This document shows positions 51,424 through 60,578 of a stretch of 64,000 nt of DNA, piece by piece. The position numbers were made by a program, and so were the translations under genes. The notes beneath the pieces were generated by a model that saw nothing but the letters and a program-made list of their open reading frames with translations, was not told the DNA's origin and did no database searches. Source of the stretch: Catenulispora sp. MAP5-51 (lineage in GTDB: Bacteria > Actinomycetota > Actinomycetes > Streptomycetales > Catenulisporaceae); NCBI RefSeq assembly GCF_041261205.1, contig NZ_JBGCCH010000001.1, forward strand, positions 124,001-188,000, read 5' to 3'. The first letter of the stretch is position 1; each line of letters opens with the position of its first letter.

Positions 51424-51444
51424 GCCTGCCCGCGGGCAGGCTCA
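51421..51444. terminator. Perfect 24-bp palindrome holding both stop codons
   Basis: Bases 51421-51432 (TGAGCCTGCCCG) are exactly complementary to 51433-51444. The first three bases are the TGA of the plus gene and the last three are the TGA of the minus-strand transaldolase-like gene. The hairpin can act as terminator in both directions. There are no unpaired loop bases or T runs. Confidence 0.7.
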
Positions 51445-52557
51445 GCGCCCCACCCCGACACCCAGCAGCGCGCGCTTCTCGGCGATCAGAGCCCGCACAC
51501 CCTCGAACGCCTCCGTCCCGCGCCGCACGGCCTCCGCCTCCAGCAGCCCCGCGATCACCAGTGGGCTGATCCCGGCCTTGACCAGCGCCGCGAGGGTCCG
51601 CCGCGCCGCCGGTATCTGCGCGTCGGCCATCGGCCGGACCCGGCCGCCGGCCAGGAAGGCGTCAGCCGTGTAAGGGCTCAGCAACGCGACGCTCCCGCGC
51701 GTGATCAGCGACTCCACGTACCGCGATTCCGGCTGCCGGGCGTCCGGCACAGTGAGCCCGGACCACAGACAGCGCTGCGGGGTGGCCCCGAGCGCGGCCA
51801 GCGGTTCCCAGGCCTCCCCGGTGAAGAACGCCAGGTACTCGGCGCGTATCAACGCCGCCGTGGCCACCCCGAAGGTGCCGGCCAGGTCGGGACGCCGGCC
51901 CATCGCGCGCAGCCGCAGGTCCGCCTTCTCGTCCAGCGCCGCGATCGGGACCGAGGCGACCGAGGTCACCGCGCCCGGATCGCCGCCGGCGGCCACCAGC
52001 CTGGCCAGGCCGCGCCGATAGGCGATCGCGGTCTGGCGGTAGCGCCCGGGGGAGTGGACGCCGGTGGCCATGACCGACAGCCCGCGCGCGGTGGCCTCCT
52101 GGATCGCGGTCAGCCCGCCGCCGGCGGCCGGGATGCCGATGAGCAGGTTCGGGCGGCCGATCGCCTCGGCCAGCCACTGCGCCTGGTCCACGGCCGCCGC
52201 CGCGTCGGCGGTGCGGCGCGGATCGATGTCCACCGCGACCCAGCCGTCCATCGGCTTGTCCGCGACCACAGTCTCCAGCAGTAGGTCGCAGGCCTGCTGG
52301 GCGTCGGCGCGCACCAGCTGGCGGCGGACCCGCTCGCTGTCGTCCATGAGCGGCGACAGGGTCCTGATCTGGTCGTCGTAGGCGGTCGTGTGCGCCAGCG
52401 CGGCGGCCAGCGACGCCGGATCGGCGACCACGCCGGTGATCCCGCAGCGGATCAGGCGCGGCAGGCCGTGGCGGTCGTCGTGGATCCAGTCGCGGGACAG
52501 GTGGTGGATCCAGGGCGTCTGGCCGAGGGCGGCGAGCTGCTGAAGCGTGGTGCGCAT
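51442..52557 (-). CDS. Transaldolase-family protein lacking the catalytic lysine
   Basis: A 371-aa protein clearly of transaldolase ancestry: TLQQLAALGQTPWIHHLSRD, IRCGITGVVADPASLAAALA, WVAVDIDPRRTADAAAAVDQ, SVASVPIAALDEKADLRLRA and ATPQRCLWSGLTVPD. In active enzymes the Schiff-base lysine lies in L-I-K-I-P-A-T; here the stretch is LLIGIPAAGGGLTAI, with Gly in place of Lys. G-V-T-T-N-P-S has become GVVADPAS, and the N-terminal catalytic Asp region reads WIHHLS. It is therefore unlikely to catalyse the transaldolase reaction. Length is normal and the frame is intact, so a new function is probable. A TCACCG-GT-CGGTGA dyad (52569-52582) sits just upstream of its start. Confidence 0.75.
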   Translation of the reverse strand: MRTTLQQLAALGQTPWIHHLSRDWIHDDRHGLPRLIRCGITGVVADPASLAAALAHTTAYDDQIRTLSPLMDDSERVRRQLVRADAQQACDLLLETVVADKPMDGWVAVDIDPRRTADAAAAVDQAQWLAEAIGRPNLLIGIPAAGGGLTAIQEATARGLSVMATGVHSPGRYRQTAIAYRRGLARLVAAGGDPGAVTSVASVPIAALDEKADLRLRAMGRRPDLAGTFGVATAALIRAEYLAFFTGEAWEPLAALGATPQRCLWSGLTVPDARQPESRYVESLITRGSVALLSPYTADAFLAGGRVRPMADAQIPAARRTLAALVKAGISPLVIAGLLEAEAVRRGTEAFEGVRALIAEKRALLGVGVGR

Positions 52558-52750
52558 CGGAAGCCCCCTCACCGGTCGGTGACGGCGCTCGACGGTGATC
52601 CTGGTCGTGCCGGGCAGGTGGTCGGTACGGAGTGCACGGCAGTGTTCGTCGTCATCGCTTCGGGCTCCAGCTTCTCGCGGGGCTGTGGCGTTGTCGCCGC
52701 GCTTCATGTCCCGATTGCCGAAGTTCATGCGTGCCGCGCGGCGGCGGGGC

Positions 52751-53398
52751 TCAGTCCCAAGTCCTGTTGACCCCCGGTTCCTCAAGCAGACTGGCCCGCA
52801 CAGCCCGCCCGAGCCCCAGCGTCTCGCGCCGATTGAACAACGCGCCGAACGCGGCACCGGCCAGCAGCGGCGCCAGGGAGAACGCGCTTCGCCCGGCGCG
52901 CGCGGCCACCCTGCGCGACAGCTTGCGCTGGAGCCGGGAACCGGCCGTGAGGACGAGCCCGGCCGGCGCCAACACCGCACTGCGCCGTTCTCCCCACGCC
53001 ACGGTGTACGCGGTCATCCGCCGCGGCGCCGGGCCCGGAACGGCCAGACCGTAGACCTCGTGCAACTCGGCGACGAGCTTGATCTCTATGGCCACCGCGG
53101 CCACGGTCTCGGCGGCGAGCTCCAGGGGGAACGCGGGCACGACCGGCAGCACGGCCCACGCCCCGACGGCCGCACCGGCCCCCGAGGAGGCGCGCGCCGC
53201 CGTGCTGATCAGCCGTTCGGCGACCTGGTCCGGCGACAGGTCCGGATAGTGCGCGCGCAGCGTCGCGCGGTCGCGGACCGGCAGCTTGCGGGCGCGGGCC
53301 AGGACCTGGTCCAGGAGCGCGTCCGCGGATATCCCGACCCGGCTGCGCAGGCTGCGGTCGTCGTTCCCTGATGTCTCGAGCGCCTTCGATTCCGCCAC
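52751..53398 (-). CDS. Conserved actinobacterial protein of unknown function
   Basis: A 215-aa protein. LPVRDRATLRAHYPDLSPDQ then VAERLISTAARASSGAGAAV, followed by a hydrophobic WAVLPVVPAFPLELAAETVA and IEIKLVAELHEVYGL. The C-terminus has SAFSLAPLLAGAAFGALFNR. The pattern is one I associate with conserved actinobacterial hypotheticals, perhaps membrane-associated. No enzyme motif is recognised. Confidence 0.6.
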   Translation of the reverse strand: MAESKALETSGNDDRSLRSRVGISADALLDQVLARARKLPVRDRATLRAHYPDLSPDQVAERLISTAARASSGAGAAVGAWAVLPVVPAFPLELAAETVAAVAIEIKLVAELHEVYGLAVPGPAPRRMTAYTVAWGERRSAVLAPAGLVLTAGSRLQRKLSRRVAARAGRSAFSLAPLLAGAAFGALFNRRETLGLGRAVRASLLEEPGVNRTWD

Positions 53399-53470
53399 GC
53401 GGACCCCCCTCTTCCAGTGCTTGGCACTGTTACCCCGGATTGTCTGGACGACGCGATCACCTCAGTGCCC

Positions 53471-53731
53471 TCAGTGCGAGGGCGGTTCCTCGGCCGTCTC
53501 CACAGCGGCCGGGGAGTCGGGGAGTATCTGGTCGTGCAGGGTCGCCTTCGCCCGCGCCACGTCCCGCCGGGCGGAGTCCATCACCTCGGCGGTCTCCTCC
53601 GTCATCTCCTCAAGGTGTTCCTTAAGATGTTCCTCGGACGGCGGAGGTGTCTTCGGGCGGTCGGTGCGCTCGGTGCGGTCGTCGCGGTCGTCGCGGTCGT
53701 CGCGTTCGCTCGTCTCCGGTCGGGAATTCAT
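53471..53731 (-). CDS. Small acidic, Asp/Arg-repeat protein (86 aa)
   Basis: An 86-aa very hydrophilic protein starting MNSRPETSERDDRDDRDDRT, with a 9-bp-unit repeat (DDR) in the first 25 residues, then EEHLKEHLEEMTEETAEVMD, a likely amphipathic helix. AAGGGAG precedes the ATG. Probably disordered; function unknown. The gap from 53732 to 54015 (284 bases) contains no convincing gene; an AT-rich TATATACATGATC patch near 53915 could be promoter DNA. Confidence 0.5.
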   Translation of the reverse strand: MNSRPETSERDDRDDRDDRTERTDRPKTPPPSEEHLKEHLEEMTEETAEVMDSARRDVARAKATLHDQILPDSPAAVETAEEPPSH

Positions 53732-54015
53732 CGCCGGCTCCCTTCGTGGTGGGCGGCCCCGGTCCCGCTCCTGGTGACCCCGATCCGGGGCGGCAAACCC
53801 GGTGGCCCCGGCGGACCCGATCGGGCAGGTCGGAGTGCCGGACGGCGGGTGTGATGTCAATCTCAGAATTGTCACCCGTTTGTGTCATCGGCCGGTGCGC
53901 TCGCCGGGTCGACGATATATACATGATCTGTGATAACTCAGCGCGCCGAGGATTCAGTCCCTGCTGACGGCGAGCCGCACCCCGCGCTTGGCGGCGGGAC
54001 GGCCGGGTCCCGACG

Positions 54016-54804
54016 GTGACGCTCCCGGGCAGCAGTGAGGCCGGCCGGGCCGCCGTGGTCATCGTCGGAGGCCACGAGGGCGGCGCCACCGTGGAGGTGG
54101 AGCCGCTGGCCGAGCGCGGGCCGCTGTTCCGCTCGGCGTCGGCGCGCCAGCCGCTCGACGAGGTCGTGCGTCAGGCCCTTGACAGGACCGATCTGCCGGT
54201 GTGCGTGGTGCCGATGACGCTGGGCCGCGACCCGCAGCTGGTGGCCGACGCCGCCCGCACGCTGATGGTGGTGGCCGACGGCGCCGCCGCGGGCCGGGTG
54301 TTCCTGGCCGAGCCGTTCGGGACCGCGACCCTGCTGACCGGCTGGCTCCGGGTCGCGGTGGCCCAGGTCGCCGACCCGGTCCAGGCCAAGGACCTGGCGG
54401 TCGTGCTGACCGCCAAGGCCGCCAACAAGTTCGACGACGCCGAGCTCTTCCGGATCGCCCACCTGGTCCGGGTGCAGGCCGAGGTCCCGTGGGTGGAGGT
54501 CGCGCTGCGCGGCGGCGACCCGAGCCTGGCCGAGGTGCTGGAGCGCTGCGAGCAGCTCGGCGCGGCGCGCGTCGCGGTGATCCCCGCCGACTTCGGGCCC
54601 GGCAGCGGCGTCCCCAGGCCCCGGGTCATCGACGGCGGGCCGCTCCTGAACCCCTCGATGATCTCCGGCATGCTGGCCACCCGCGTCGGCGAGGCGCTGG
54701 CCAGGCTCAGCCGGGGCGACGACGGGATCGCCGCCGGCCTGGACGCCGACCACGACCACGGACACGGCGGGACCGCCTGGCACGAGTCGGATTCCGACGC
54801 CTGA
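54016..54804 (+). CDS. CbiX/SirB-like chelatase-fold protein
   Basis: A 262-aa protein with the two-lobed layout of sirohydrochlorin chelatases. AVVIVGGHEGGATVEVEPLA, LPVCVVPMTLGRDPQLVADA and LERCEQLGAARVAVIPADFG fit CbiX repeats. The usual A-H-G-S start is replaced by GGHE, but a His remains. The tail (LDADHDHGHGGTAWHES) is histidine-rich, as in metal chaperones and CbiX/CbiK proteins. It may insert or store Co2+ or another metal. No other corrin genes are present, so a cobalamin role is not proven. Confidence 0.6.
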   Translation: MTLPGSSEAGRAAVVIVGGHEGGATVEVEPLAERGPLFRSASARQPLDEVVRQALDRTDLPVCVVPMTLGRDPQLVADAARTLMVVADGAAAGRVFLAEPFGTATLLTGWLRVAVAQVADPVQAKDLAVVLTAKAANKFDDAELFRIAHLVRVQAEVPWVEVALRGGDPSLAEVLERCEQLGAARVAVIPADFGPGSGVPRPRVIDGGPLLNPSMISGMLATRVGEALARLSRGDDGIAAGLDADHDHGHGGTAWHESDSDA

Positions 54805-54886
54805 CCGGCGCCGCTGGAACTTCAGAACCTAAGAACCACAGAACTTCAGAACCTCAGCCGGTCAGCCCGCCGGACGCCGCAGCCAC

Positions 54887-56110
54887 TCAGCCCGCCGGAC
54901 GCCGCAGCCGCTCCATCCGCGCGAACTGCTTGAGCCCGGCCAGCCGCTCCTTCCTCGCGTGCCGCGCCGCCGCGGCCCGGTCCAGCTCCTCCATCAGGCG
55001 CTGCGAGCGGTGCTCCAGGTCCATCTCGTCGAGCATCCGGTCGATCTCGGCCAGCAGCGACCCGTACAGCTGCCAGGCGTAAGGGTGCTGCTGGACGGCT
55101 CGCAGCAGCAGCTGCGCGACCGGCTCCCGGCGGTCCCAGGCGGCCGACAGCTCGGCGGCCAGCCGGTCCTCCGCCACCTCGGCGTTCTCACTGACCGGCG
55201 TCGTCACCAGCACCGCGTAGCTGACCAGGGCCGCGCCCACGTCGGCCAGCAGCTCCTGGAGCGCCTGCGCGGTGTCGGCGGGGAACAGCGGCTCGCCCTG
55301 CTCGCGCCGCTTGGCCAGGTCGGTCATCGACCGGGCCAGGACCCGCACCACGACCACGCAGATCTCCAGCGTGTCCAGCCCCGTGCGCAGCACGATGCGG
55401 GCCAGCAGGCCCTCGCTGATCCTGGGGTTCAGCCGCAGGCTGTCCTCGGCCTGGCGCAGCGCGGCGTCCACGTCGGTGACGGCCTGGTCGAGCCGGCGTG
55501 CCTCGTGCAGCCGGTCGGCGGCCTGGTGGACCGGGACCGGGTTGTCCAGCTCCTCGCCGATGCTCAGGAGCAGGTTCCGGGTACGGCGCGCCAGCCCGAC
55601 GATCGACTCGGCGGCCGGATCGACCCAGACCGGCGGGGCGAGCAGCACGTTGAACAGCAGCCCGACCCCCGCGCCGATCAGCGTCTCCAGCACCCGGTCC
55701 CACGCCTGGGACGCCAGCTGCGTCACGCCCAGCACCAGCATCGCGCTGATCGCGACCTCGTTGACGAAGTCGCCGACCCGGATCATCTCGCCGACGGTGA
55801 GCGAGGCCAGGATGATCAGGCCCAGACTCCACCAGGACAGGCCCACCACGATGCTGAAGCCGACGGCGATCAGCACGCCGGCCACGACGGCGATCACCCG
55901 TTCGACCCCGGTGGTGAGCGTCGAGTACAGCGTCACCTGGACAACGAGCAGCGCCGTCAGCGGCGCGGTCAGCGGGGCCGAGGAAGAACTCAGCTGGAGC
56001 GCGACGGCGTAGGCGATGACCGCCGCCGCGGTGGCGCGCAGCGTCCACATGACCACCGGGTCGTGGCGGTATCGCGCCAAGGAAGCCACCCGGGCCGGGA
56101 TCCGCGGCAT
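54887..56110 (-). CDS. FUSC / aromatic acid exporter-type membrane protein
   Basis: A 407-aa protein. Five or six hydrophobic helices lie in residues 20-165 (VMWTLRATAAAVIAYAVALQ, LTALLVVQVTLYSTLTTGVE, GVGLLFNVLLAPPVW). The LLVVQVTLY-S-T segment with TGVERVIAVVAGVLIA is the FUSC/ArAE signature. The remaining 240 residues are a helical cytoplasmic domain. Such proteins may export aromatic acids or other small anions. The C-terminal end carries ERLAGLKQFARMERLRRP. Confidence 0.75.
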   Translation of the reverse strand: MPRIPARVASLARYRHDPVVMWTLRATAAAVIAYAVALQLSSSSAPLTAPLTALLVVQVTLYSTLTTGVERVIAVVAGVLIAVGFSIVVGLSWWSLGLIILASLTVGEMIRVGDFVNEVAISAMLVLGVTQLASQAWDRVLETLIGAGVGLLFNVLLAPPVWVDPAAESIVGLARRTRNLLLSIGEELDNPVPVHQAADRLHEARRLDQAVTDVDAALRQAEDSLRLNPRISEGLLARIVLRTGLDTLEICVVVVRVLARSMTDLAKRREQGEPLFPADTAQALQELLADVGAALVSYAVLVTTPVSENAEVAEDRLAAELSAAWDRREPVAQLLLRAVQQHPYAWQLYGSLLAEIDRMLDEMDLEHRSQRLMEELDRAAAARHARKERLAGLKQFARMERLRRPAG

Positions 56111-56140
56111 CCGCTACAGCCCTCTCGTCCGCCGGTCCGG

Positions 56141-57628
56141 CTACGCGCTCGCCGCGGAAGCGGCACCGCTGCTCGTGCCCCGGGCCGAGATCGGCGGCGC
56201 GACGTTCTCCAGGGACTGGCGTTCGGCGTTCACCCCGAGGAACCAGCCGACGGCGCCGCCGATCATCATGATGACCGCGCCGATGACGTAGCCCCAGAAC
56301 AGCGGCACGCGGTCCGGATGCGGGTTGTTCTGGCCGCCGATGAGGTGGCCGAACAAGAACGGTGCGACCACGCCGCCGGCGCCCTGGGAGATGGCGAAGA
56401 AGAAGGAGATCGCCTGCGCACGCAGCTCCAGCGGGAAGATCTCGCTGACCGTGAGGTAGGCCGAGGACGCGCCGGCCGAGGCGAAGAAGAACGTCACACA
56501 CCAGAACGCCGTCTGCGTCGTGGCGTTCAGCACACCGGCGCGGAAGAAGAACGCTGACACCAGCAGCAGCACCCCGGAGAGCCCGTAGCTCAGCAGGATC
56601 ATCTTGCGCCGCCCGACGCTGTCGAACAGCTTCCCCAGCAGGAGCGGTCCGGCCAGGTTGCCCAGGGCGAACGGGAAGAAGTAGTAGCTCGTGTGAGCCT
56701 TCGACACGCCATAGAAATGCTGGAGCACCAAGGCGTAGGTGAAGAAGATCGCGTTGTAGAGGAAGGCCTGGGTGACCATCATCGAGAAGCCCAGGATGGA
56801 CCGCCGCGGGTACTGCCCGAAGAACACCCTCGCCATCTGCGGGTAGCTGATGCTCTTCTCAGGGGTGATCTCCAGCGCCTGGCTGTCCGGCACCTCCTGC
56901 AGCCGCACCCCGTCGGCCTCCACGCGGGCCTCGATGTCGTCGACGACCTGTTCGGCCTCCTCTTGGCGGCCGTGGGTCATCAGCCAGCGCGGGCTCTCCG
57001 GGATGTGGCGTCGCAGGAAGATGATCGCGATGCCGATCGCCGGGCCGATCAGGAACCCGATCCGCCAGCCGATGTTCTGCGGGACCGCGTCGGAGAGCAG
57101 GAACAGGTTCGCGGCCGCGCCGAGTGCCGCGCCGCCCCAGTAGGTGCCGTTCACGGCGATGTCGACGCGTCCCCGGTAGTGGGAGGGGATCAGCTCGTCG
57201 ATCGCGGAGTTGATGGCGGTGTATTCGCCGCCGATGCCGGTTCCGGCGATGAACCGCAGGATCAGCAGGGACCACAGGTCCCAGGAGAAGCCGGCCAGGC
57301 CGCTGGCGACCAGGTAGATGCCCAGGGTGATCATGAACAGCTTGCGGCGTCCCAGCCGGTCGGTGATCCGGCCGAAGACCAGCGCCCCGACCACTTCACC
57401 GGCCAGATAGACCGACCCGACCGCGCCGACTTCGGCGTTGGTCAGGCCCAGCGAGCTCTGGTAGCCGGCCTGGGAGACGATCTGGATCTCCAGGCCGTCC
57501 AGGATCCACGACACCCCGAGTCCGACGATGACAAGCCAGTGAAATCTGCTCCACGGCAGCCGGTCCATGCGCGCGGGGACCAGGCTGCGATGAACTGTTC
57601 CGGTCGGTTCTCCCGCGACAGTACTCAT
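56141..57628 (-). CDS. MFS sugar/organic acid porter
   Basis: A 495-aa MFS protein of the sugar porter/MHS type. VIVGLGVSWILDGLEIQIVS, FGRITDRLGRRKLFMITLGI and RFIAGTGIGGEYTAINSAID then IPSHYRGRVDIAVNG, RRHIPESPRWLMTHGR (the PESPR motif after helix 6) and LLGKLFDSVGRRKMILLSYG are all seen. It likely imports a sugar or organic acid with protons. ATG 57628 has GAGAGG 7 bases before it; GTG 57631 is possible. The substrate cannot be told. Confidence 0.8.
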   Translation of the reverse strand: MSTVAGEPTGTVHRSLVPARMDRLPWSRFHWLVIVGLGVSWILDGLEIQIVSQAGYQSSLGLTNAEVGAVGSVYLAGEVVGALVFGRITDRLGRRKLFMITLGIYLVASGLAGFSWDLWSLLILRFIAGTGIGGEYTAINSAIDELIPSHYRGRVDIAVNGTYWGGAALGAAANLFLLSDAVPQNIGWRIGFLIGPAIGIAIIFLRRHIPESPRWLMTHGRQEEAEQVVDDIEARVEADGVRLQEVPDSQALEITPEKSISYPQMARVFFGQYPRRSILGFSMMVTQAFLYNAIFFTYALVLQHFYGVSKAHTSYYFFPFALGNLAGPLLLGKLFDSVGRRKMILLSYGLSGVLLLVSAFFFRAGVLNATTQTAFWCVTFFFASAGASSAYLTVSEIFPLELRAQAISFFFAISQGAGGVVAPFLFGHLIGGQNNPHPDRVPLFWGYVIGAVIMMIGGAVGWFLGVNAERQSLENVAPPISARGTSSGAASAASA

Positions 57629-57631
57629 CAC

Positions 57632-58097
57632 TTGACCTCTCGAATCGACCCGGCGGCGACGGCAATGACCGACAGATGCCCGGCTTATCCGAACCGAATC
57701 GGGAGGGTCACCCGTTTGTCACGCCGTGACGACGCGTGATCCAGTCCGTTTGAAGTTGCCGGTGCTGGGCACTCTGAACCCTTACCGCGACTGTGGCCAT
57801 CCACTGGCCGTCGTGCCGCGGAAGAAGGGGATGCGTGAGACCTGTGAGCACTGGCGTGGTTCCATGCCCTGCCACCGCACCGAACGGCCGAACCGCCGAC
57901 GACCGGACGCCCGCCTTCCGGGCGCTGGGGATGCGTGTCGCGCGGCGGATGCCGAGAATCGATTCCGGAGTCCGAAACCTGCTGAAGACCGACATCGGCC
58001 CGAGCCCTGCCGGCGGTGACCCGAGCCCTGCCGGCAGTGACTCGCCACCTCGCGGCACCTGCCGGGGGCCAGTAGCGATGGATGAGGCGATTGGCGC
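57632..58097. other. 466-base intergenic region before otsA
   Basis: No gene with a plausible start and codon pattern is seen on either strand. It must hold the promoters of the MFS porter and of otsA, which face away from each other. A GTCAC-GCC-GTGAC dyad at 57718-57730 could be an operator for either. A 21-bp tandem repeat lies near its end (58000-58041). Nothing else is recognisable. Confidence 0.5.
58000..58041 (+). repeat. 21-bp tandem repeat upstream of otsA
   Basis: Two adjoining 21-base copies starting CCGAGCCCTGCCGGC (58000-58020 and 58021-58041) differ at one base (GGTGAC versus AGTGAC). They lie 57 bases before the otsA start. They may be slippage product or a tandem protein-binding site. 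Confidence 0.7.
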
Positions 58098-59639
58098 GTG
58101 GGAGTGAGTACGGTGCGCGGTGCGGAGTTCCTGGTGGTCGCCAACCGGCTGCCGGTCGATTTGGAGCGCCTGGAGGACGGGACCGAGCGGTGGCGTTCGA
58201 GCCCGGGCGGCCTGGTCAGCGCGCTGGAGCCGTTCCTGCGCAGCCGCAAGGGTGCCTGGGTCGGCTGGTCCGGGCAGCCCGATCTGGACGTGGAGCCGTT
58301 CGAGGACGAGGGCCTGTCGATGCACCCGGTGCGGCTGTCCGGCGCCGACATCCGGGACTACTACGAGGGCTTCTCCAACGCGACCTTGTGGCCGCTCTAC
58401 CACGACGTCGTGGTCAAGCCGGTGTTCGAGCGCGCCTGGTGGGACCGGTACGTCGAGGTCAACCAGCGCTTCGCCGACGCCGCCGCGGCCGCCGCCGGCA
58501 AGGGCGCCACGGTGTGGGTGCAGGACTACCAGCTCCAGCTGGTCCCGGCGATGCTGCGCGAGCAGCGTCCGGACCTGCACATCGGCTTCTTCCTGCACAT
58601 ACCGTTTCCGCCGGTCGAGCTGTTCATGCAGCTGCCGTGGCGGACCGAGATCGTACGCGGGCTGCTGGGGGCCGACGTCGTCGGGTTCCAGATGCCCCTG
58701 GGCGCCCAGAACTTCCTGTGGCTGGCCCGGCGCCTGCTCGACCTGGAACCGTCCAGGGCGGCGGTGAAGGTCCGCAGCCGCCCCGGGTCGGTGCCGTTCG
58801 AGGGCCGCCACGTCCGGGTCGGGGCCTTCCCCATCTCGATCGACGCGGCCTCCTTCGACGCGATGTCCCGGCAGCCCGCGATCATCAAACACGCCCAGCA
58901 GCTGCGCGCGGAGATGGGCGACCCGGAGCACCTGCTGCTGGGCATCGACCGGCTGGACTACACCAAGGGCATCGACGTGCGGCTGCGGGCCCTGCGCGAG
59001 CTGCTGGTCGCCAAGCGCGTGGACCCGGAGAGCGTGGCCATGGTCCAGCTGGCCACCCCGAGCCGCGAGCGCGTCGACCAGTACATCGCGATGCGCCGCA
59101 GCATCGAGGAGCAGGTCGGGCGGCTCAACGGCGAGTTCGGCCGGGTCGGCCGCCCGATCGTGCACTACCTGCACCAGCCGGTGGGCCGGGAGGAGCTCGT
59201 CGCGCTGTACGCCGCGGCCGACGTCATGGTCGTCACGCCGCTGCGCGACGGGATGAACCTGGTCTGCAAGGAGTACGTCGCCACCCGCCGCGGGCTCGAC
59301 GGCGTGCTGGTGCTCTCCGAGTTCGCCGGGGCCGCGACCGAGCTGACCAGCGCCGTGCTCGTCAATCCGCACGACCTGGACGGCGTCGCCCGGGGCCTGG
59401 AGCGGGCGATGACGATGGACCCGATGGAGGAACGCTCCAGGATGCGGACGATGCACCGGCAGGTGATGACCCACGACGTGGACCGGTGGGCGCGATCGTT
59501 CCTCGACTTCCTGGATCCCGAGACGGCCGAGTTGGGCGAGCACACTGCCGACCACACCGGCGACCACGCCGCCGACCACGCCGCCGAGCACGCCGCCGAC
59601 CACGCCGCCGACCACGCCGGCGCGGAACCGGCCGCCTGA
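58098..59639 (+). CDS. otsA: Trehalose-6-phosphate synthase
   Basis: A 513-aa GT20 glycosyltransferase that joins UDP-glucose (or GDP-/ADP-glucose) to glucose 6-phosphate. [99 protein letters not shown] and [20 protein letters not shown] are all classic OtsA motifs. The last 35 residues are a His/Ala/Asp repeat ([20 protein letters not shown]), not usual in the family. GTG 58098 is the likely start. The otsB gene overlaps its stop. Confidence 0.95.
   Translation: MGVSTVRGAEFLVVANRLPVDLERLEDGTERWRSSPGGLVSALEPFLRSRKGAWVGWSGQPDLDVEPFEDEGLSMHPVRLSGADIRDYYEGFSNATLWPLYHDVVVKPVFERAWWDRYVEVNQRFADAAAAAAGKGATVWVQDYQLQLVPAMLREQRPDLHIGFFLHIPFPPVELFMQLPWRTEIVRGLLGADVVGFQMPLGAQNFLWLARRLLDLEPSRAAVKVRSRPGSVPFEGRHVRVGAFPISIDAASFDAMSRQPAIIKHAQQLRAEMGDPEHLLLGIDRLDYTKGIDVRLRALRELLVAKRVDPESVAMVQLATPSRERVDQYIAMRRSIEEQVGRLNGEFGRVGRPIVHYLHQPVGREELVALYAAADVMVVTPLRDGMNLVCKEYVATRRGLDGVLVLSEFAGAATELTSAVLVNPHDLDGVARGLERAMTMDPMEERSRMRTMHRQVMTHDVDRWARSFLDFLDPETAELGEHTADHTGDHAADHAAEHAADHAADHAGAEPAA
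59535..59620 (+). repeat. 12-bp tandem repeat in the otsA 3' end
   Basis: Around seven copies of a 12-base unit like GACCACGCCGCC (variants GAGCAC and ACCGGC), encoding Asp-His-Ala-Ala. The frame is kept. It gives OtsA a histidine-rich tail that could vary in length between strains. Confidence 0.8.
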
Positions 59640-60499
59640 TGGCCGCCGAGACGCTGTCCGCACCGCTGCGCCAGGCGGTCGCGGGCCTGGCCCGCACGCC
59701 CCGGCTGCTCGTGGTGTGCGACTACGACGGCACGCTCGCGCCGATCGTCGAGGACCCGGCCAAGGCGGTTCCGCGCCCGGAGGCGATGCGGGCCCTGCGA
59801 TCGCTGGCCGAGCTGCCCGACACGAGCGTCGGGCTGATCTCCGGCCGGGCCCTGCGCGACCTGGCCGCGCTGTCCGGGCTGTCCGGTGCTTCGGGGTCGA
59901 ACGGGCCGTCGGGGTCATCCGGGTCGTCCGGGTCATCACGGTCATCCGGGGCGTCGTCCGGGGTGCACCTGGTCGGCAGCCACGGAGCGGAGTTCGACGC
60001 CGGGTTCGCCGACGCGCTGGACGACCAGGCGCAGGCACTGCGTCGCAAGCTGGAGGCCGGCCTGGAGGAACTCGTCGGGCACGCGCCCGGCGTGTTCCTG
60101 GAGACGAAGCCGGCAAGCGTCGCGGTGCACGTGCGCCGCGCCGAGCCCGCGGTCGGGGAGTCCGTCCTGGAAGCGGTCCGCTCCGGCCCGGCGCGCTGGG
60201 CGGGCATCCACGTCACCGAGGGCAAGGCCGTGATCGAGCTGGCGGTCCTGGAGACCGACAAGGGCGCGGCCCTGGACATGCTGCGCCGTCAGGCCGACGC
60301 CACCGCGGCGCTGTTCGTCGGCGACGACGTCACGGACGAGAAGGCGTTCGCGCGCCTGGCCGGCCCGGACGTGGGCGTGAAGGTCGGCCCCGGCCGGAGC
60401 CTGGCCGAGTACTCCGTGCCGGACACCGCGGACGTCGCGGTGATGCTGGCCGATCTGCTGGCGCAGCGGCAGGCCCGGCCGGGACACGAGACCGTTTGA
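59639..60499 (+). CDS. otsB: Trehalose-6-phosphate phosphatase
   Basis: A 286-aa HAD phosphatase. [20 protein letters not shown] carries the nucleophile Asp; [28 protein letters not shown] and [16 protein letters not shown] are further OtsB motifs. It dephosphorylates trehalose 6-phosphate to trehalose. Between the second and third motif lies a Ser/Gly linker ([17 protein letters not shown]) of about 30 residues absent in usual OtsB, encoded by a degenerate repeat. The start (TGATG) overlaps the otsA stop. Confidence 0.95.
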   Translation: MAAETLSAPLRQAVAGLARTPRLLVVCDYDGTLAPIVEDPAKAVPRPEAMRALRSLAELPDTSVGLISGRALRDLAALSGLSGASGSNGPSGSSGSSGSSRSSGASSGVHLVGSHGAEFDAGFADALDDQAQALRRKLEAGLEELVGHAPGVFLETKPASVAVHVRRAEPAVGESVLEAVRSGPARWAGIHVTEGKAVIELAVLETDKGAALDMLRRQADATAALFVGDDVTDEKAFARLAGPDVGVKVGPGRSLAEYSVPDTADVAVMLADLLAQRQARPGHETV

Positions 60500-60578
60500 C
60501 ATGCACGAGACTGTTTGAAGAGCCTCAAGCAGGACATGCGACGGACCTGAATTGCACTGACGCTACCGGAGGTATTCG

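Noticed and set aside
57708-60116. 802-codon minus-strand frame covering the otsA region
   Set aside because: Shadow of otsA/otsB with Arg/Pro/Gly-rich composition and no start signal.
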